NCBI GenBank assembly: GCA_963780395.1
Contig: CAWABY010000015.1
Location: 124,001 to 188,000 of the forward strand
Length of the DNA stretch: 64,000 nucleotides
Source of the DNA: VGBV01 sp963780395
GTDB taxonomy: Bacteria > Actinomycetota > Thermoleophilia > Solirubrobacterales > 70-9
Direction: 5' to 3'
Positions 15,834 through 24,539 of this stretch are shown here, one piece after another. Positions within the stretch are counted from its first letter, which is position 1; every line of letters starts with the position of its first letter. The position numbers were made by a program, and so were the translations under genes. The notes beneath the pieces are model-generated. The model searched no databases, was not told the DNA's origin, and was given only the letters and a program-made list of their open reading frames with translations.

Positions 15834-17203
15834 TGGCTCGCGGCGCCAAGGACGCAAAGGAGACGCGGATCCTGTTCCGCAACGTCGACGAGCCCGGGCT
15901 CGCCTCGATTCGCACCTACAAGCGGCTCGGCGGCTACCAGGCGATCAGCAAGGCGTTCACCGAGATGCAGCCGGAAACGCTGTTGAGGGAGCTCGAGGAC
16001 TCCGGCCTGCGCGGCCGCGGCGGCGCCGGCTTCTCGATGGGCAAGAAGGCCTCGTTCCTGCCCCGGAGCGACGAGGACAAGTACCTGTGCTGCAACGCCG
16101 ACGAGTCGGAGCCCGGCGCCTTCAAGGACCGCGAGCTGATGCAGAAGAACCCACACCAGCTGATCGAGGGGATCATCATCGCCGCCCGCGCCGCCGGCGC
16201 CAACCGCTGCTTCGTCTTCATCCGCGGCGAGTACGACCTGCAGGGCGACATCCTCGACAAGGCGGTCGAGGAGGCCTACGACGCCGGCTTCCTCGGCGAG
16301 GACGTGCTCGGTACCGGCGAGCAGGTGGAGCTGGTGGTGCACAGGGGAGCGGGCGCCTACATCTGCGGCGAGGAGACGGCGCTGCTGGACTCGCTCGAGG
16401 GCAAGCGCGGCAACCCGCGGCTGAAGCCCCCCTTCCCGGCCGTCCAGGGCCTCTACGGCGGGCCGACCCTGATCAACAACGTCGAGACCCTCTCCAACGT
16501 CCCGCACATCGTCGCCTCGGGCGCCGACTGGTTCAAGAGCTTCGGCACCGAGCAGTCGCCGGGGACCAAGGTCGTCTCGGTGTCGGGGGACGTGCAGAAT
16601 CCCGGCAACTTCGAGATCGAGCTGGGGATCCCGACGCGGGACCTGATCGACGGCCTCGCGGGGGGCACCGATGAGGGGCGCAAGATCAAGTGCTTCTTTC
16701 CCGGCGGCTCCTCGAGCCCGGTGCTGACCGCCGAGGAGGGGCTGGACCTGCCCTACAGCTTCGAAGCTATGCAGGAGGGGGGCTCGATGCTGGGATCGGG
16801 CTCGATCATCGTCTGCGACGACCAGACCTCGATCGTGCAGCTGGCGCTGCGAACCGCGCGCTTCTACCACCACGAGTCCTGCGGCAAGTGCACCCCCTGC
16901 CGCGAGGGCACCAACTGGACCGTGAAGATGCTGGAGCGGATGATCCGGGGGCAGGCAACCCCGATCGACCTCGAGACCGTGGCCTCGGTGCAGAAGAACA
17001 TCATCGGCCACTGCCTCTGCGTGCTGGGCGACTCGATGGCGGCGCCGGTGGGCTCGATGGTCGAGAAGTTCCGCGACGAGTTCGACGAGGCGATCGAGCA
17101 TGGCGTGCCCTCGCTCAATGGCGGCAGCACCAGCCGCGCTCAGCGAGAGGCGAAGGAAGCGCGCGAGGAGGCCGATCACATGTCGATGGCGGCGGGGCGA
17201 TGA
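15833..17203 (+). CDS. nuoF: NADH-quinone oxidoreductase subunit F
   Basis: NADH-binding flavoprotein of complex I, 456 residues. FMN/NADH site: GLRGRGGAGF, CCNADESEPGAFKDR and GAYICGEETALLDSLEG. Cluster N3 ligands: ESCGKCTPCREGT plus the Cys in IIGHCLC. The C-terminal 35 residues are a charged Ser/Ala/Glu extension. ATG overlaps the nuoE stop by one base; the stop overlaps the nuoG start (ATGA). Confidence 0.97.
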   Translation: MARGAKDAKETRILFRNVDEPGLASIRTYKRLGGYQAISKAFTEMQPETLLRELEDSGLRGRGGAGFSMGKKASFLPRSDEDKYLCCNADESEPGAFKDRELMQKNPHQLIEGIIIAARAAGANRCFVFIRGEYDLQGDILDKAVEEAYDAGFLGEDVLGTGEQVELVVHRGAGAYICGEETALLDSLEGKRGNPRLKPPFPAVQGLYGGPTLINNVETLSNVPHIVASGADWFKSFGTEQSPGTKVVSVSGDVQNPGNFEIELGIPTRDLIDGLAGGTDEGRKIKCFFPGGSSSPVLTAEEGLDLPYSFEAMQEGGSMLGSGSIIVCDDQTSIVQLALRTARFYHHESCGKCTPCREGTNWTVKMLERMIRGQATPIDLETVASVQKNIIGHCLCVLGDSMAAPVGSMVEKFRDEFDEAIEHGVPSLNGGSTSRAQREAKEAREEADHMSMAAGR

Positions 17204-19701
17204 GCCAGCCGATTCGCAACGCGGTCACCCTGGTCGTCGACGGGCGCGAGGTCGTCGCCCCCGAGGGGACGATGCTGGTGGACGCCGCCAAGGGCGGCGA
17301 CATCGAGATCCCGGTGTTCTGTTACGAGCCGAAGCTGGGCGAGCCCGTCGGCGCCTGCCGCATGTGCCTGGTCGAGATCGAGGGGATCCCGAAGCTGCAG
17401 ACGGCCTGCTCGACCCCCGTCCGCGACGGCATGGTCGTCTACACCCAGACCGACCAGGTGAAGGAGGCCCAGAACGCGGTCGTCGAGTTCCTGCTGGTCA
17501 ACCATCCGCTGGACTGCCCGGTCTGCGACAAGGGCGGAGAGTGCCCGTTGCAGGACATCGCGCTGGGCTGGGGCCCAGGCAAGAGCCGGTTCACCGACCC
17601 CAAGCGCCACTTCCAGAAGCCGCTCGACCTCTCCCCGCTGGTCGCGATCGACCGCGAGCGCTGCATCCTCTGCTACCGCTGCGTGCGCTTCAGCCAGGAG
17701 GTGGCCGAGGACGAACAGCTTCAGCTGCTGGAGCGCGGCGACCGCACCTTCGTCGGCACCTTCGACGAGCGCCCGTACATCGCCCCCTTCCACGGCAACA
17801 TCACCGAACTCTGCCCGGTCGGGGCGCTGACCTCGCACACCTACCGCTTCCGCGCCCGGCCCTGGGACATCGAGGACGCCGGCTCGGTCTGCACGCTCTG
17901 CCCCTCGCAGTGCAACGTCAAGTTCACCGTCCGCGACGAGCGGGTGATGCGGGTGCTGGCCCGCGACAACCACGCCGTCGACGACGGCTGGCTCTGCGAC
18001 AAGGGCCGCTTCGCCTTCCAGATGTTCGCCTCGGAGGACCGGATCACCCAGCCGATGGTGCGGGCCGGCGACGGCACGCTCAGCCCGGTGAGCTGGGAGG
18101 AGGCGGTCCGCATGGCCGCCGAGGGCCTGCGCAAGGCAGGCTCCGCGGCCGCGGCGCTGGCAGGCGGCGGCACCAGTAACGAGGAGGGCTACCTGGCCCA
18201 GCGCATCCTCCGCGGCCTCGGCTCTTCGGACCTCGACTGCTCGCCCAACCCGGTGCAGCCGGGCCTGCTGGCCGAGCTGTCGCGGCCCGAGCTGTCTTCG
18301 CGGATCGCCGACCTGGACTACGCCGGGGCGATCCTGGTCATTGGCATCGACCCGCTGCACGAGATGCCGATCCTGGACCTGCGGATCCGCAAGGCGGCGC
18401 GGCGCGGCGGCGCCAAGCTGCTGGTGGCCTCCGAGCGGCCCACGGCGCTGGACGGCGGCGCCGCCGAGGAGCCCGTCCGCTACGCCCCGGGCGAGGCCGC
18501 CGCCTTCACCGGCGCGCTGGCGGCCGCTCTCGGCGTCGAGGGATACGAGGCCGGCCGGCCACACGCCAAGGCCGCCGAGGCGCTGGCCGAGGTGCTGCGC
18601 TCGGTCCCGGATCCGATCATCGTCTGGGGCGAGCGCCTCTGGCGCGACCCGGCCGCGGTCCGCGCCCTGCACGACTGCGCCCGCGCCCTCGACATGCACC
18701 AGCGCATCGGCCCCGGTCTCCTCGAGGTCCCCGAGGAGGCCAACGCCAGGGGCCTGCGCGAAACGGGCATGCTCCCCGGCGCCGGCCCCGGTCTGCGGCC
18801 CACGGGCCCCGGCAAGGACGCCGCCGCCATCCGCGACGGCTCCCCCGGCGCCGTCCTCCTCCTCAACGCCGACCCCGTCCGCACCTACCCGGCAGGCGAC
18901 GCCTGGGCCAAGACCCTCACCGGCACCTTCGTCATCTCCTTCGCCATGTTCGACGACGAGTCGACCCGCCACGCCAACGTCGTCTTCCCGGCCGAGTCCC
19001 ACGCCGAGAAGGAGGGCATAGTCACCCACCCCGAGGGCCGCCTGCAGCGCCTGCGCCCGAACGTCCCGACCCCCGAGGGCCTCCGCGCCGGCTGGCGCGC
19101 CCTGGCCGACATCTCGACAGCTCTGGGCGACGACCCCGGCTTCGACAGCGCCGAGGAGGTCTTCGACAACCTCTGCAATGAAGTCCCCTTCTACGGCGAG
19201 ACCGCCTACGAGGAGATCGGCGGCCGAGGCCTGCGCTGGCAGGAACGCGACCCCGGCGAATCGTGGATCCCGGAGCACTCCGGGCTCGGGGCCGGGGGCG
19301 CCGCCGAAGGTGCGTATGCAGGCGCGACCCGGCCCTCGGAGGGCGCGCGGCCGACGCCGAATCAGCACCGAGCGGCGGCGCCCCCGGCCCCGCCCAACGG
19401 CCTGACCCTGGGCACCTACAGGGATCTGTGGGCTTCGGAGGTCACCGTCAGGAACCCGGCGCTGCGGTTCCTGATGCCCGAGCAGCGCCTGGAGCTGTCT
19501 GCCAAGGACGCCAAGCAGCTGGAGCTCGGCAACGGCGACCCGGTCACCGTCAGCGTCAACGGCTCCAGCGTCGAGGCTCGCGTCGCGATCCGCGAGCGGA
19601 TGCAGCCCGGGGCGGCGTTCCTGATTGAGGGCACCAGCGAGCAGAACGGGAACGTGCTGGCGAACGGAAAGCCCCAGGCCGTGAGGGTGGAGAAGCGATG
19701 A
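17200..19701 (+). CDS. nuoG: NADH-quinone oxidoreductase subunit G
   Basis: Largest peripheral subunit, 833 residues. N-terminal ferredoxin domain with [2Fe-2S] ligands (CYEPKLGEPVGACRMC), His/Cys cluster motif NHPLDCPVCDKGGECP, and [4Fe-4S] motif CILCYRCVRF. Next comes the molybdopterin-like domain with the extra N7-type motif CTLCPSQCNVKF, here retaining all Cys. A C-terminal molybdopterin-dinucleotide-binding-like barrel starts near GLTLGTYRDLWASEV. A low-complexity Gly/Ala/Pro insertion (about residues 690-730) separates the last two parts. ATGA overlaps on both sides. Confidence 0.96.
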   Translation: MSQPIRNAVTLVVDGREVVAPEGTMLVDAAKGGDIEIPVFCYEPKLGEPVGACRMCLVEIEGIPKLQTACSTPVRDGMVVYTQTDQVKEAQNAVVEFLLVNHPLDCPVCDKGGECPLQDIALGWGPGKSRFTDPKRHFQKPLDLSPLVAIDRERCILCYRCVRFSQEVAEDEQLQLLERGDRTFVGTFDERPYIAPFHGNITELCPVGALTSHTYRFRARPWDIEDAGSVCTLCPSQCNVKFTVRDERVMRVLARDNHAVDDGWLCDKGRFAFQMFASEDRITQPMVRAGDGTLSPVSWEEAVRMAAEGLRKAGSAAAALAGGGTSNEEGYLAQRILRGLGSSDLDCSPNPVQPGLLAELSRPELSSRIADLDYAGAILVIGIDPLHEMPILDLRIRKAARRGGAKLLVASERPTALDGGAAEEPVRYAPGEAAAFTGALAAALGVEGYEAGRPHAKAAEALAEVLRSVPDPIIVWGERLWRDPAAVRALHDCARALDMHQRIGPGLLEVPEEANARGLRETGMLPGAGPGLRPTGPGKDAAAIRDGSPGAVLLLNADPVRTYPAGDAWAKTLTGTFVISFAMFDDESTRHANVVFPAESHAEKEGIVTHPEGRLQRLRPNVPTPEGLRAGWRALADISTALGDDPGFDSAEEVFDNLCNEVPFYGETAYEEIGGRGLRWQERDPGESWIPEHSGLGAGGAAEGAYAGATRPSEGARPTPNQHRAAAPPAPPNGLTLGTYRDLWASEVTVRNPALRFLMPEQRLELSAKDAKQLELGNGDPVTVSVNGSSVEARVAIRERMQPGAAFLIEGTSEQNGNVLANGKPQAVRVEKR

Positions 19702-20699
19702 GCCTGCCGATCGCAGAGGTCGGGTTCGTCGAGGCGACCTGGGTGATGATCGTGAAGTCGGTGCTGATCTTCCTGCTCGTGTTCATGATCGTCCCGATCC
19801 TGACCGTGGCCGAGCGCAAGCTGATCGGCCGCTTCCAGAACCGCTACGGACCCAACCGGGCCGGGCCGTTCGGGCTGCTGCAGCCGCTCGCCGACATCGG
19901 CAAGCTCGCCGGCAAGGAGCTGTTCAGGCCCTCGGGCGCGGTGCCGCTGCTGTTCGCGATCGCGCCCGCGCTGGTCATCTTCAGCGGCATCGTCACCCTG
20001 GCGATCATCCCGTTCGGCAACGTCGAGGACGGGGTCGGGCTGTACGGGATCGACGTCTCGATCGGCGTCCTCTACTTCTTCGCCTTCGGCTCGCTCTCGT
20101 TCTACGGGCTGCTGCTGGCCGGCTGGTCCTCGGGCTCGAAGTACAGCTTCCTGGGCTCGATGCGCGCCGCCGCCCAGCTGATCTCCTACGAGGTCTCGAT
20201 GGGGCTGGCGCTGCTGGGCGCGGTGATGATGGCCGGCTCGCTGTCGCTGACCTAGATCGTCGAGGCCCAGGACGAGCTCTGGTACATCGTGCCCCAGATC
20301 GTCGGCTTCCTGATCTTCATGGTCGCCGGCTTCGCCGAGACCAACCGCGCCCCGTTCGACCTGGCCGAGGCCGACGCCGAGCTGGTGCAGGGCTACATGA
20401 CCGAGTACGGAGGCATGCGCTTCGGCTCCTACCTGCTGGCCGAGTACCTGGAGATGTTCGTGGTCTCGGCGATCGCGGTCACCTTCTTCCTGGGCGGCTG
20501 GATGGGGCCCGGCCCCGGTTGGCTGGACCCGGTCTGGCTGATCGTGAAGGTGCTGACGCTGATCTTCGTCTTCATCTGGGTCCGGGCGACGCTGCCGCGG
20601 CTGCGCTACGACCAGCTGATGAGCCTCGGCTGGAAGATCATGCTGCCGCTGGCGACCCTGAACGTGCTCGTCACGGCCGTGCTGGTGACGGTGCTGTGA
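19698..20699 (+). pseudogene. nuoH: NADH-quinone oxidoreductase subunit H, interrupted by in-frame TAG
   Basis: Membrane subunit at the quinone-channel junction; 333 codons if read through. The first part holds VAERKLIGRFQNRYGPNRAGP and ends SLSLT at codon 185. Codon 186 (20253-20255) is TAG. The same frame then continues as IVEAQDELWYIVPQIVGFL and the hallmark ETNRAPFDLAEADAELVQGY, down to the normal end next to nuoI. NuoH normally has an acidic or Gln residue where TAG lies, so one substitution (GAG or CAG to TAG) explains it. As written, the 185-residue product lacks half its helices and complex I could not assemble. Coding quality after the stop is undiminished, so the lesion is very recent or a consensus error. 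Confidence 0.92.
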
Positions 20700-21274
20700 T
20701 GGAGGCCAGGCTCAATACCGAGAAGGCCGACTGGGAGCAGTTCCCCTACCTCGACTCGGCCGACGTGATCGCGGTCCAGCGCGGCCCCGAGCCGGGCGGT
20801 CTCGGCGGCGTCGCACGCACCTTCGGCGCCACCCTGAAGGGGCTGCGCACCACCTTCGCTCGCATCATCGAGGGCCCGATCACGATCCAGTACCCCGAGG
20901 AGAAGACCCCGGTGTATCCGCGCTTCCGCGGCCGCCACAAGCTCCACCGCTTCGAGGACACGGGGCTCGAGAAATGCGTCGGCTGCTCGCTCTGCGCAGC
21001 CGCCTGCCCGGCCGACTGCATCCGCGTCGTCGCTCACGAGAACGACCCCGCTCACCGCGTCTCCGCCGGCGAGCGCTACGCCGAGGTCTATGAGATCAAC
21101 CTCAGCCGCTGCATCTTCTGCGGCTACTGCGAAGTCGCCTGCCCCTTCGACGCGATCACGATGGGCCACGACTACGAGATGTCGGACTACAACCGCGCCG
21201 ACCTGATCTTCACCAAGGAGATGCTGCTCGCCGAGCCGATCGACCGCACGCCCCTGCGGAGGGAGGGAGAGTGA
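20699..21274 (+). CDS. nuoI: NADH-quinone oxidoreductase subunit I
   Basis: Ferredoxin-like subunit with clusters N6a and N6b, 191 residues. Two complete motifs: CVGCSLCAAACPADC and CIFCGYCEVACPFDA. The ITIQYPEEKTPVYPRFRGRH segment before them is family-typical. ATG overlaps the nuoH stop (TGATG). It is followed not by nuoJ but by an unrelated NTF2-like gene 13 bp downstream. Confidence 0.97.
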   Translation: MEARLNTEKADWEQFPYLDSADVIAVQRGPEPGGLGGVARTFGATLKGLRTTFARIIEGPITIQYPEEKTPVYPRFRGRHKLHRFEDTGLEKCVGCSLCAAACPADCIRVVAHENDPAHRVSAGERYAEVYEINLSRCIFCGYCEVACPFDAITMGHDYEMSDYNRADLIFTKEMLLAEPIDRTPLRREGE

Positions 21275-21287
21275 TAATCGTGGGGCG

Positions 21288-21683
21288 ATGGGCGACGAGA
21301 GCCCAAACGTCGAGCTCATGCGCGAGCTGTTCGAGCGCTGGAACGCGCGAGACCGCTCGCGGCTGGAAGGTGTGCTCGACCCAGAGGTCGAGATCAACAC
21401 GATCCGCTCAGAGCTGGAGGGGCGCCCCTACCGGGGCGTCGAGGGCTTCCGCCAGGCGCTCGCGGACTACGACCGCGACTGGGAGGACGTGCGGTTCGTC
21501 GTCCATGAGATCCGCGGAGCCGGCGACCTGGTCGCATCGAGCGTCAACATCCGTTCGCGCGGCAGGGCCAGCGGGGTCGAGCTCGACGTCCCGCTCGGCT
21601 TCCTCTGGGAGTTCAGGGACGGCCTGGTCACGCGGATGCGCTCGTTCTCGGACCCCGCGGAGGCGCTCGCCGGCCTCGAATAG
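21288..21683 (+). CDS. SnoaL/NTF2-like protein inserted in the nuo operon
   Basis: A 131-residue NTF2-fold protein lying between nuoI and nuoJ on the same strand, 13 bp after the first and 24 bp before the second. Pattern: VELMRELFERWNARDRSRLEGVLDPEVEI (helix pair and first strand), GVEGFRQALADYDRDW, then strands ending LWEFRDGLVTRMRSFSDPAEAL, which is typical of the SnoaL-like family. It has no Cys cluster or membrane helix and is not a known complex I subunit. It is probably co-transcribed; function unknown. ATG start at 21288. Confidence 0.8.
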   Translation: MGDESPNVELMRELFERWNARDRSRLEGVLDPEVEINTIRSELEGRPYRGVEGFRQALADYDRDWEDVRFVVHEIRGAGDLVASSVNIRSRGRASGVELDVPLGFLWEFRDGLVTRMRSFSDPAEALAGLE

Positions 21684-21707
21684 CCGCACCGGACCGGGGA
21701 GGCGCCC

Positions 21708-22229
21708 GTGAAGGAGGTCTGCTTCTTCGCCGGCGCGATCGGCACGCTCGGCGGCGCCATCGCCGTGATCGGGCTTCGCAATCCCTTCTACAGCGTGCTG
21801 GCGCTGATCGTCCACCTGATCTCGCTCGCCGGCCTGTTCCTGCTCCTCCAGGCCGAGTTCATCGCCGCGGCGCAGATCGTCGTCTACGCCGGCGCGGTAA
21901 TGGTGCTCTACGTGTTCGTCGCCGCCTACGTCGGCAACGTGGACGAGCCCCTCTGGGAGCCGATACCGGGCCAGCGCCTGATCGCGCCGCTGTTGGGGAT
22001 TGCGCTCTTCACCGAGATCTCGATCGCGATCATCGGCTCGGGACTGAAGTCGATCGACACCGAGGGCCCGACCGTCGAGCTGGGCTTCGGCTCCCCGGAG
22101 GCGATCGGCAAGCTCCTGTTGGAGCGCTTCCTGATCGCCTTCGAGGCCGCCTCCTTGCTCTTGCTGATCGCAGCGGTAGGTGCGGTGATCCTGGCTGCAC
22201 GTCGACGTGAGGACGGGAGCGCTGCCTGA
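21708..22229 (+). CDS. nuoJ: NADH-quinone oxidoreductase subunit J
   Basis: Membrane subunit with five helices, 173 residues. The third-helix region EFIAAAQIVVYAGAVMVLYVF is the NuoJ hallmark with its pi-bulge Tyr/Gly. GTG start at 21708. The stop overlaps the nuoK ATG (TGATG). Confidence 0.96.
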   Translation: MKEVCFFAGAIGTLGGAIAVIGLRNPFYSVLALIVHLISLAGLFLLLQAEFIAAAQIVVYAGAVMVLYVFVAAYVGNVDEPLWEPIPGQRLIAPLLGIALFTEISIAIIGSGLKSIDTEGPTVELGFGSPEAIGKLLLERFLIAFEAASLLLLIAAVGAVILAARRREDGSAA

Positions 22230-22528
22230 TGGACATGTCCTGGTACCTGGTGCTGTCGGCGCTGATCTTCGCCACCGGCGCCACAGGCGTGCTGCTGCGC
22301 CGCAGCCCGCTGGTGATCCTGCTCTGCCTGGAGCTGATGCTGAACGCGGGCAACCTGGCGCTGCTGGCGTTCTCGCGTTCGCTCGGCAACGAGGACGGCC
22401 AGGTATTCGCGCTGATCGTGATGGTGATCGCGGCCTGCGAAGTCGTGGTCGGACTCGGGATCATCGTCGCCGCCTATCGCCGCCGGATCCCGCTCAACGT
22501 CGACGAGCTGCGCAGCCTGAGGGGCTAG
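22229..22528 (+). CDS. nuoK: NADH-quinone oxidoreductase subunit K
   Basis: MrpC-like three-helix subunit of 99 residues. It has the two buried Glu of the proton path: LLCLELMLNAGNL in helix 2 and AACEVVVGLGI in helix 3. Length and topology are standard. Confidence 0.97.
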   Translation: MDMSWYLVLSALIFATGATGVLLRRSPLVILLCLELMLNAGNLALLAFSRSLGNEDGQVFALIVMVIAACEVVVGLGIIVAAYRRRIPLNVDELRSLRG

Positions 22529-22532
22529 CCGG

Positions 22533-24539
22533 GTGGAGCCGACGACCTATGGCTGGCTGGTCCTCGCCTTCCCGCTCGCCGGCAGCCTGCTGATCGCCTT
22601 CGGCTACCGGGCCCTGCCCGGCCGCAGCGCGGGCTGGATCGGCACCGCGGCGATCGGGCTCAGCTTCCTCGCCTCGATCGGGATGCTGACGCAGATCCTG
22701 GACCTGCCCGTCGAGGACCGGCAGGTCACCAACTCGCTGTACGACTACGCCTCGGCCGGCGGCCTCGATATTCAGATGAACGTCCTAGTCGACCCGCTCT
22801 CGGTCTACATGTGCCTGATCGTGAGCGGGATCAGCACCATGATCCACCTCTACTCGATCTCCTATGTGACCACCGATCGAGGCTTCAACCGCTTCTTCAG
22901 CTATCTGAACTTCTTCGTCTTCTCGATGCTGCTGCTCGTACTCGCCGGCAACATCGTGCTGCTGATCGTCGGCTGGGCCTTCGTCGGCTTCGCTTCGTAC
23001 GCGCTGATCAGCTTCTGGTACCGGCGCACGACCGCGACCGAGGCCGGCATGAAGGCGTTCGTGATCAACGTCGTCGGCGACATCGGGCTGGTGCTGGCCG
23101 CGCTGTTCCTGTTCCGCGAGCTCGGCACCTTCGACCTGCTCGGGATCTTCGAGGCTGCGCCCGAGGAGTTCACGACCAACGAGGGCGTCGTCGTCTTGAT
23201 CGGGTTGCTGCTGCTGGTCGGCGCCTTCGCCAAGTCCGCGCAGGTGCCACTGCACACATGGCTGCCCGACGCGATGGAGGGCCCGACGCCGGTCTCGGCC
23301 CTGATTCATGCGGCGACAATGGTTACCGCCGGCGTCTATCTGATCGGGCGCTTCCACCCGATCTTCGAGATCGCCCTGACCGCGGCCGACGTGGCGGCGA
23401 TTATCGGGCTGATCACGCTGCTGATCGCCGCCACGATCGCGCTCGTCGTCACCGACCTGAAGCGGATCATCGCCTACTCGACCATGAGCCAGATCGGCTA
23501 CATGGTCGTCGGGGTTGGGATCGGCGCGTACAGCGCGGGCTTCTTCCACCTGATGACCCACGCCTTCTTCAAGGCCCTGCTGTTCATGGCGGCGGGCTCC
23601 GTGATCGGGGCGATGGCGAACCGCCAGAACATCGACCTGATGGGCGGCTTCCGCAAGTCGCTGCCGTTCACCTGCGCGCTGCTGCTGATCGGCTGCCTGG
23701 CGCTGGCGGCGTTCCCCGGCACCTCGGGCTTCTTCTCCAAGGACGAGATCCTCGCCTTCGCCGAGTACCGCGGAGGCTGGTACTGGATCTTCGCCATCGG
23801 CGGCTACATCGGCGCCCTGATGACGGCGATCTATTCGTTCCGGATCGGCTTCCGGGTCGCGTTCGGCGAGCCCTGCGAGGTGGCGCGCGACCTCGAGCAG
23901 GGCGTCCACGCTCACCTGGAGCCTCAGAACCCGGCGACCGGGGAGCCCGAGGACACGGACGTCGGCTTCCCCGGCGAGAAGCACAACGTCGCCGAGGAAA
24001 ACTGGCCGATGAAGATCGCGATGTCGGTGCTGGGCTTCGGCGCCCTGTTCGCGGGGCTCGTCCAGGTGCCGGGCGTCGACCAGGTGATCCACAACTTCCT
24101 CGAGGGCTCGTTCGAGGACTCGACGCTCTACTTCGAGGAGCCCTCCACCAGCGCCGAGTGGCGCGGGCTTGCGATCGGCGGCGCGATCTCGATCCTTGGG
24201 ATCGCCATCGCCTACTACTACTTCCTGCGCAACCGGGCCGCCGCGGCGGCGCTCCAGGCCCGCCTGCCCGGCCTCCACAAGTTCCTGGAGAACAAGTGGT
24301 ACTTCGACGAGGCGATCGACATCCTCGTCGTCCGCCCGGCGCTGGCGGTCGGGCGCTGGGCCAACTCGGCCTTCGAGCGCTACGTGGTCGAGGGCTTGGT
24401 GGTGGGCGCCACCGGCGCCGCCAAGGGAGCCAACGCCGCCGTCCGCACCGCCCAGTCGGGCTACCTGCGCAGCTACGCGCTTCTGCTGTTCCTCGGCTTC
24501 GCCGGCCTCGGCCTCTACTTCCTGGTGGCGGGCTCATGA
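22533..24539 (+). CDS. nuoL: NADH-quinone oxidoreductase subunit L
   Basis: Distal antiporter-like subunit, 668 residues, with the long C-terminal lateral helix. Conserved: Lys in FAKSAQVPLHTWLPDAMEG, TPVSALIHAATMVTAGVYL, and the Lys in DLKRIIAYSTMSQIGYM. A loop of about 75 residues around EPQNPATGEPEDTDVGFPGE is acidic and longer than in E. coli. GTG start at 22533. Overlaps nuoM (ATGA). Confidence 0.96.
   Translation: MEPTTYGWLVLAFPLAGSLLIAFGYRALPGRSAGWIGTAAIGLSFLASIGMLTQILDLPVEDRQVTNSLYDYASAGGLDIQMNVLVDPLSVYMCLIVSGISTMIHLYSISYVTTDRGFNRFFSYLNFFVFSMLLLVLAGNIVLLIVGWAFVGFASYALISFWYRRTTATEAGMKAFVINVVGDIGLVLAALFLFRELGTFDLLGIFEAAPEEFTTNEGVVVLIGLLLLVGAFAKSAQVPLHTWLPDAMEGPTPVSALIHAATMVTAGVYLIGRFHPIFEIALTAADVAAIIGLITLLIAATIALVVTDLKRIIAYSTMSQIGYMVVGVGIGAYSAGFFHLMTHAFFKALLFMAAGSVIGAMANRQNIDLMGGFRKSLPFTCALLLIGCLALAAFPGTSGFFSKDEILAFAEYRGGWYWIFAIGGYIGALMTAIYSFRIGFRVAFGEPCEVARDLEQGVHAHLEPQNPATGEPEDTDVGFPGEKHNVAEENWPMKIAMSVLGFGALFAGLVQVPGVDQVIHNFLEGSFEDSTLYFEEPSTSAEWRGLAIGGAISILGIAIAYYYFLRNRAAAAALQARLPGLHKFLENKWYFDEAIDILVVRPALAVGRWANSAFERYVVEGLVVGATGAAKGANAAVRTAQSGYLRSYALLLFLGFAGLGLYFLVAGS

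Noticed and set aside
20253..20255. UAG in nuoH as pyrrolysine or programmed read-through
   Set aside because: No Pyl machinery or read-through context is visible, and other genes here use TAG as a normal stop.
22785..24278. 497-codon minus-strand frame opposite nuoL
   Set aside because: Antisense shadow of a GC-rich gene; no recognisable domain and unlikely composition.
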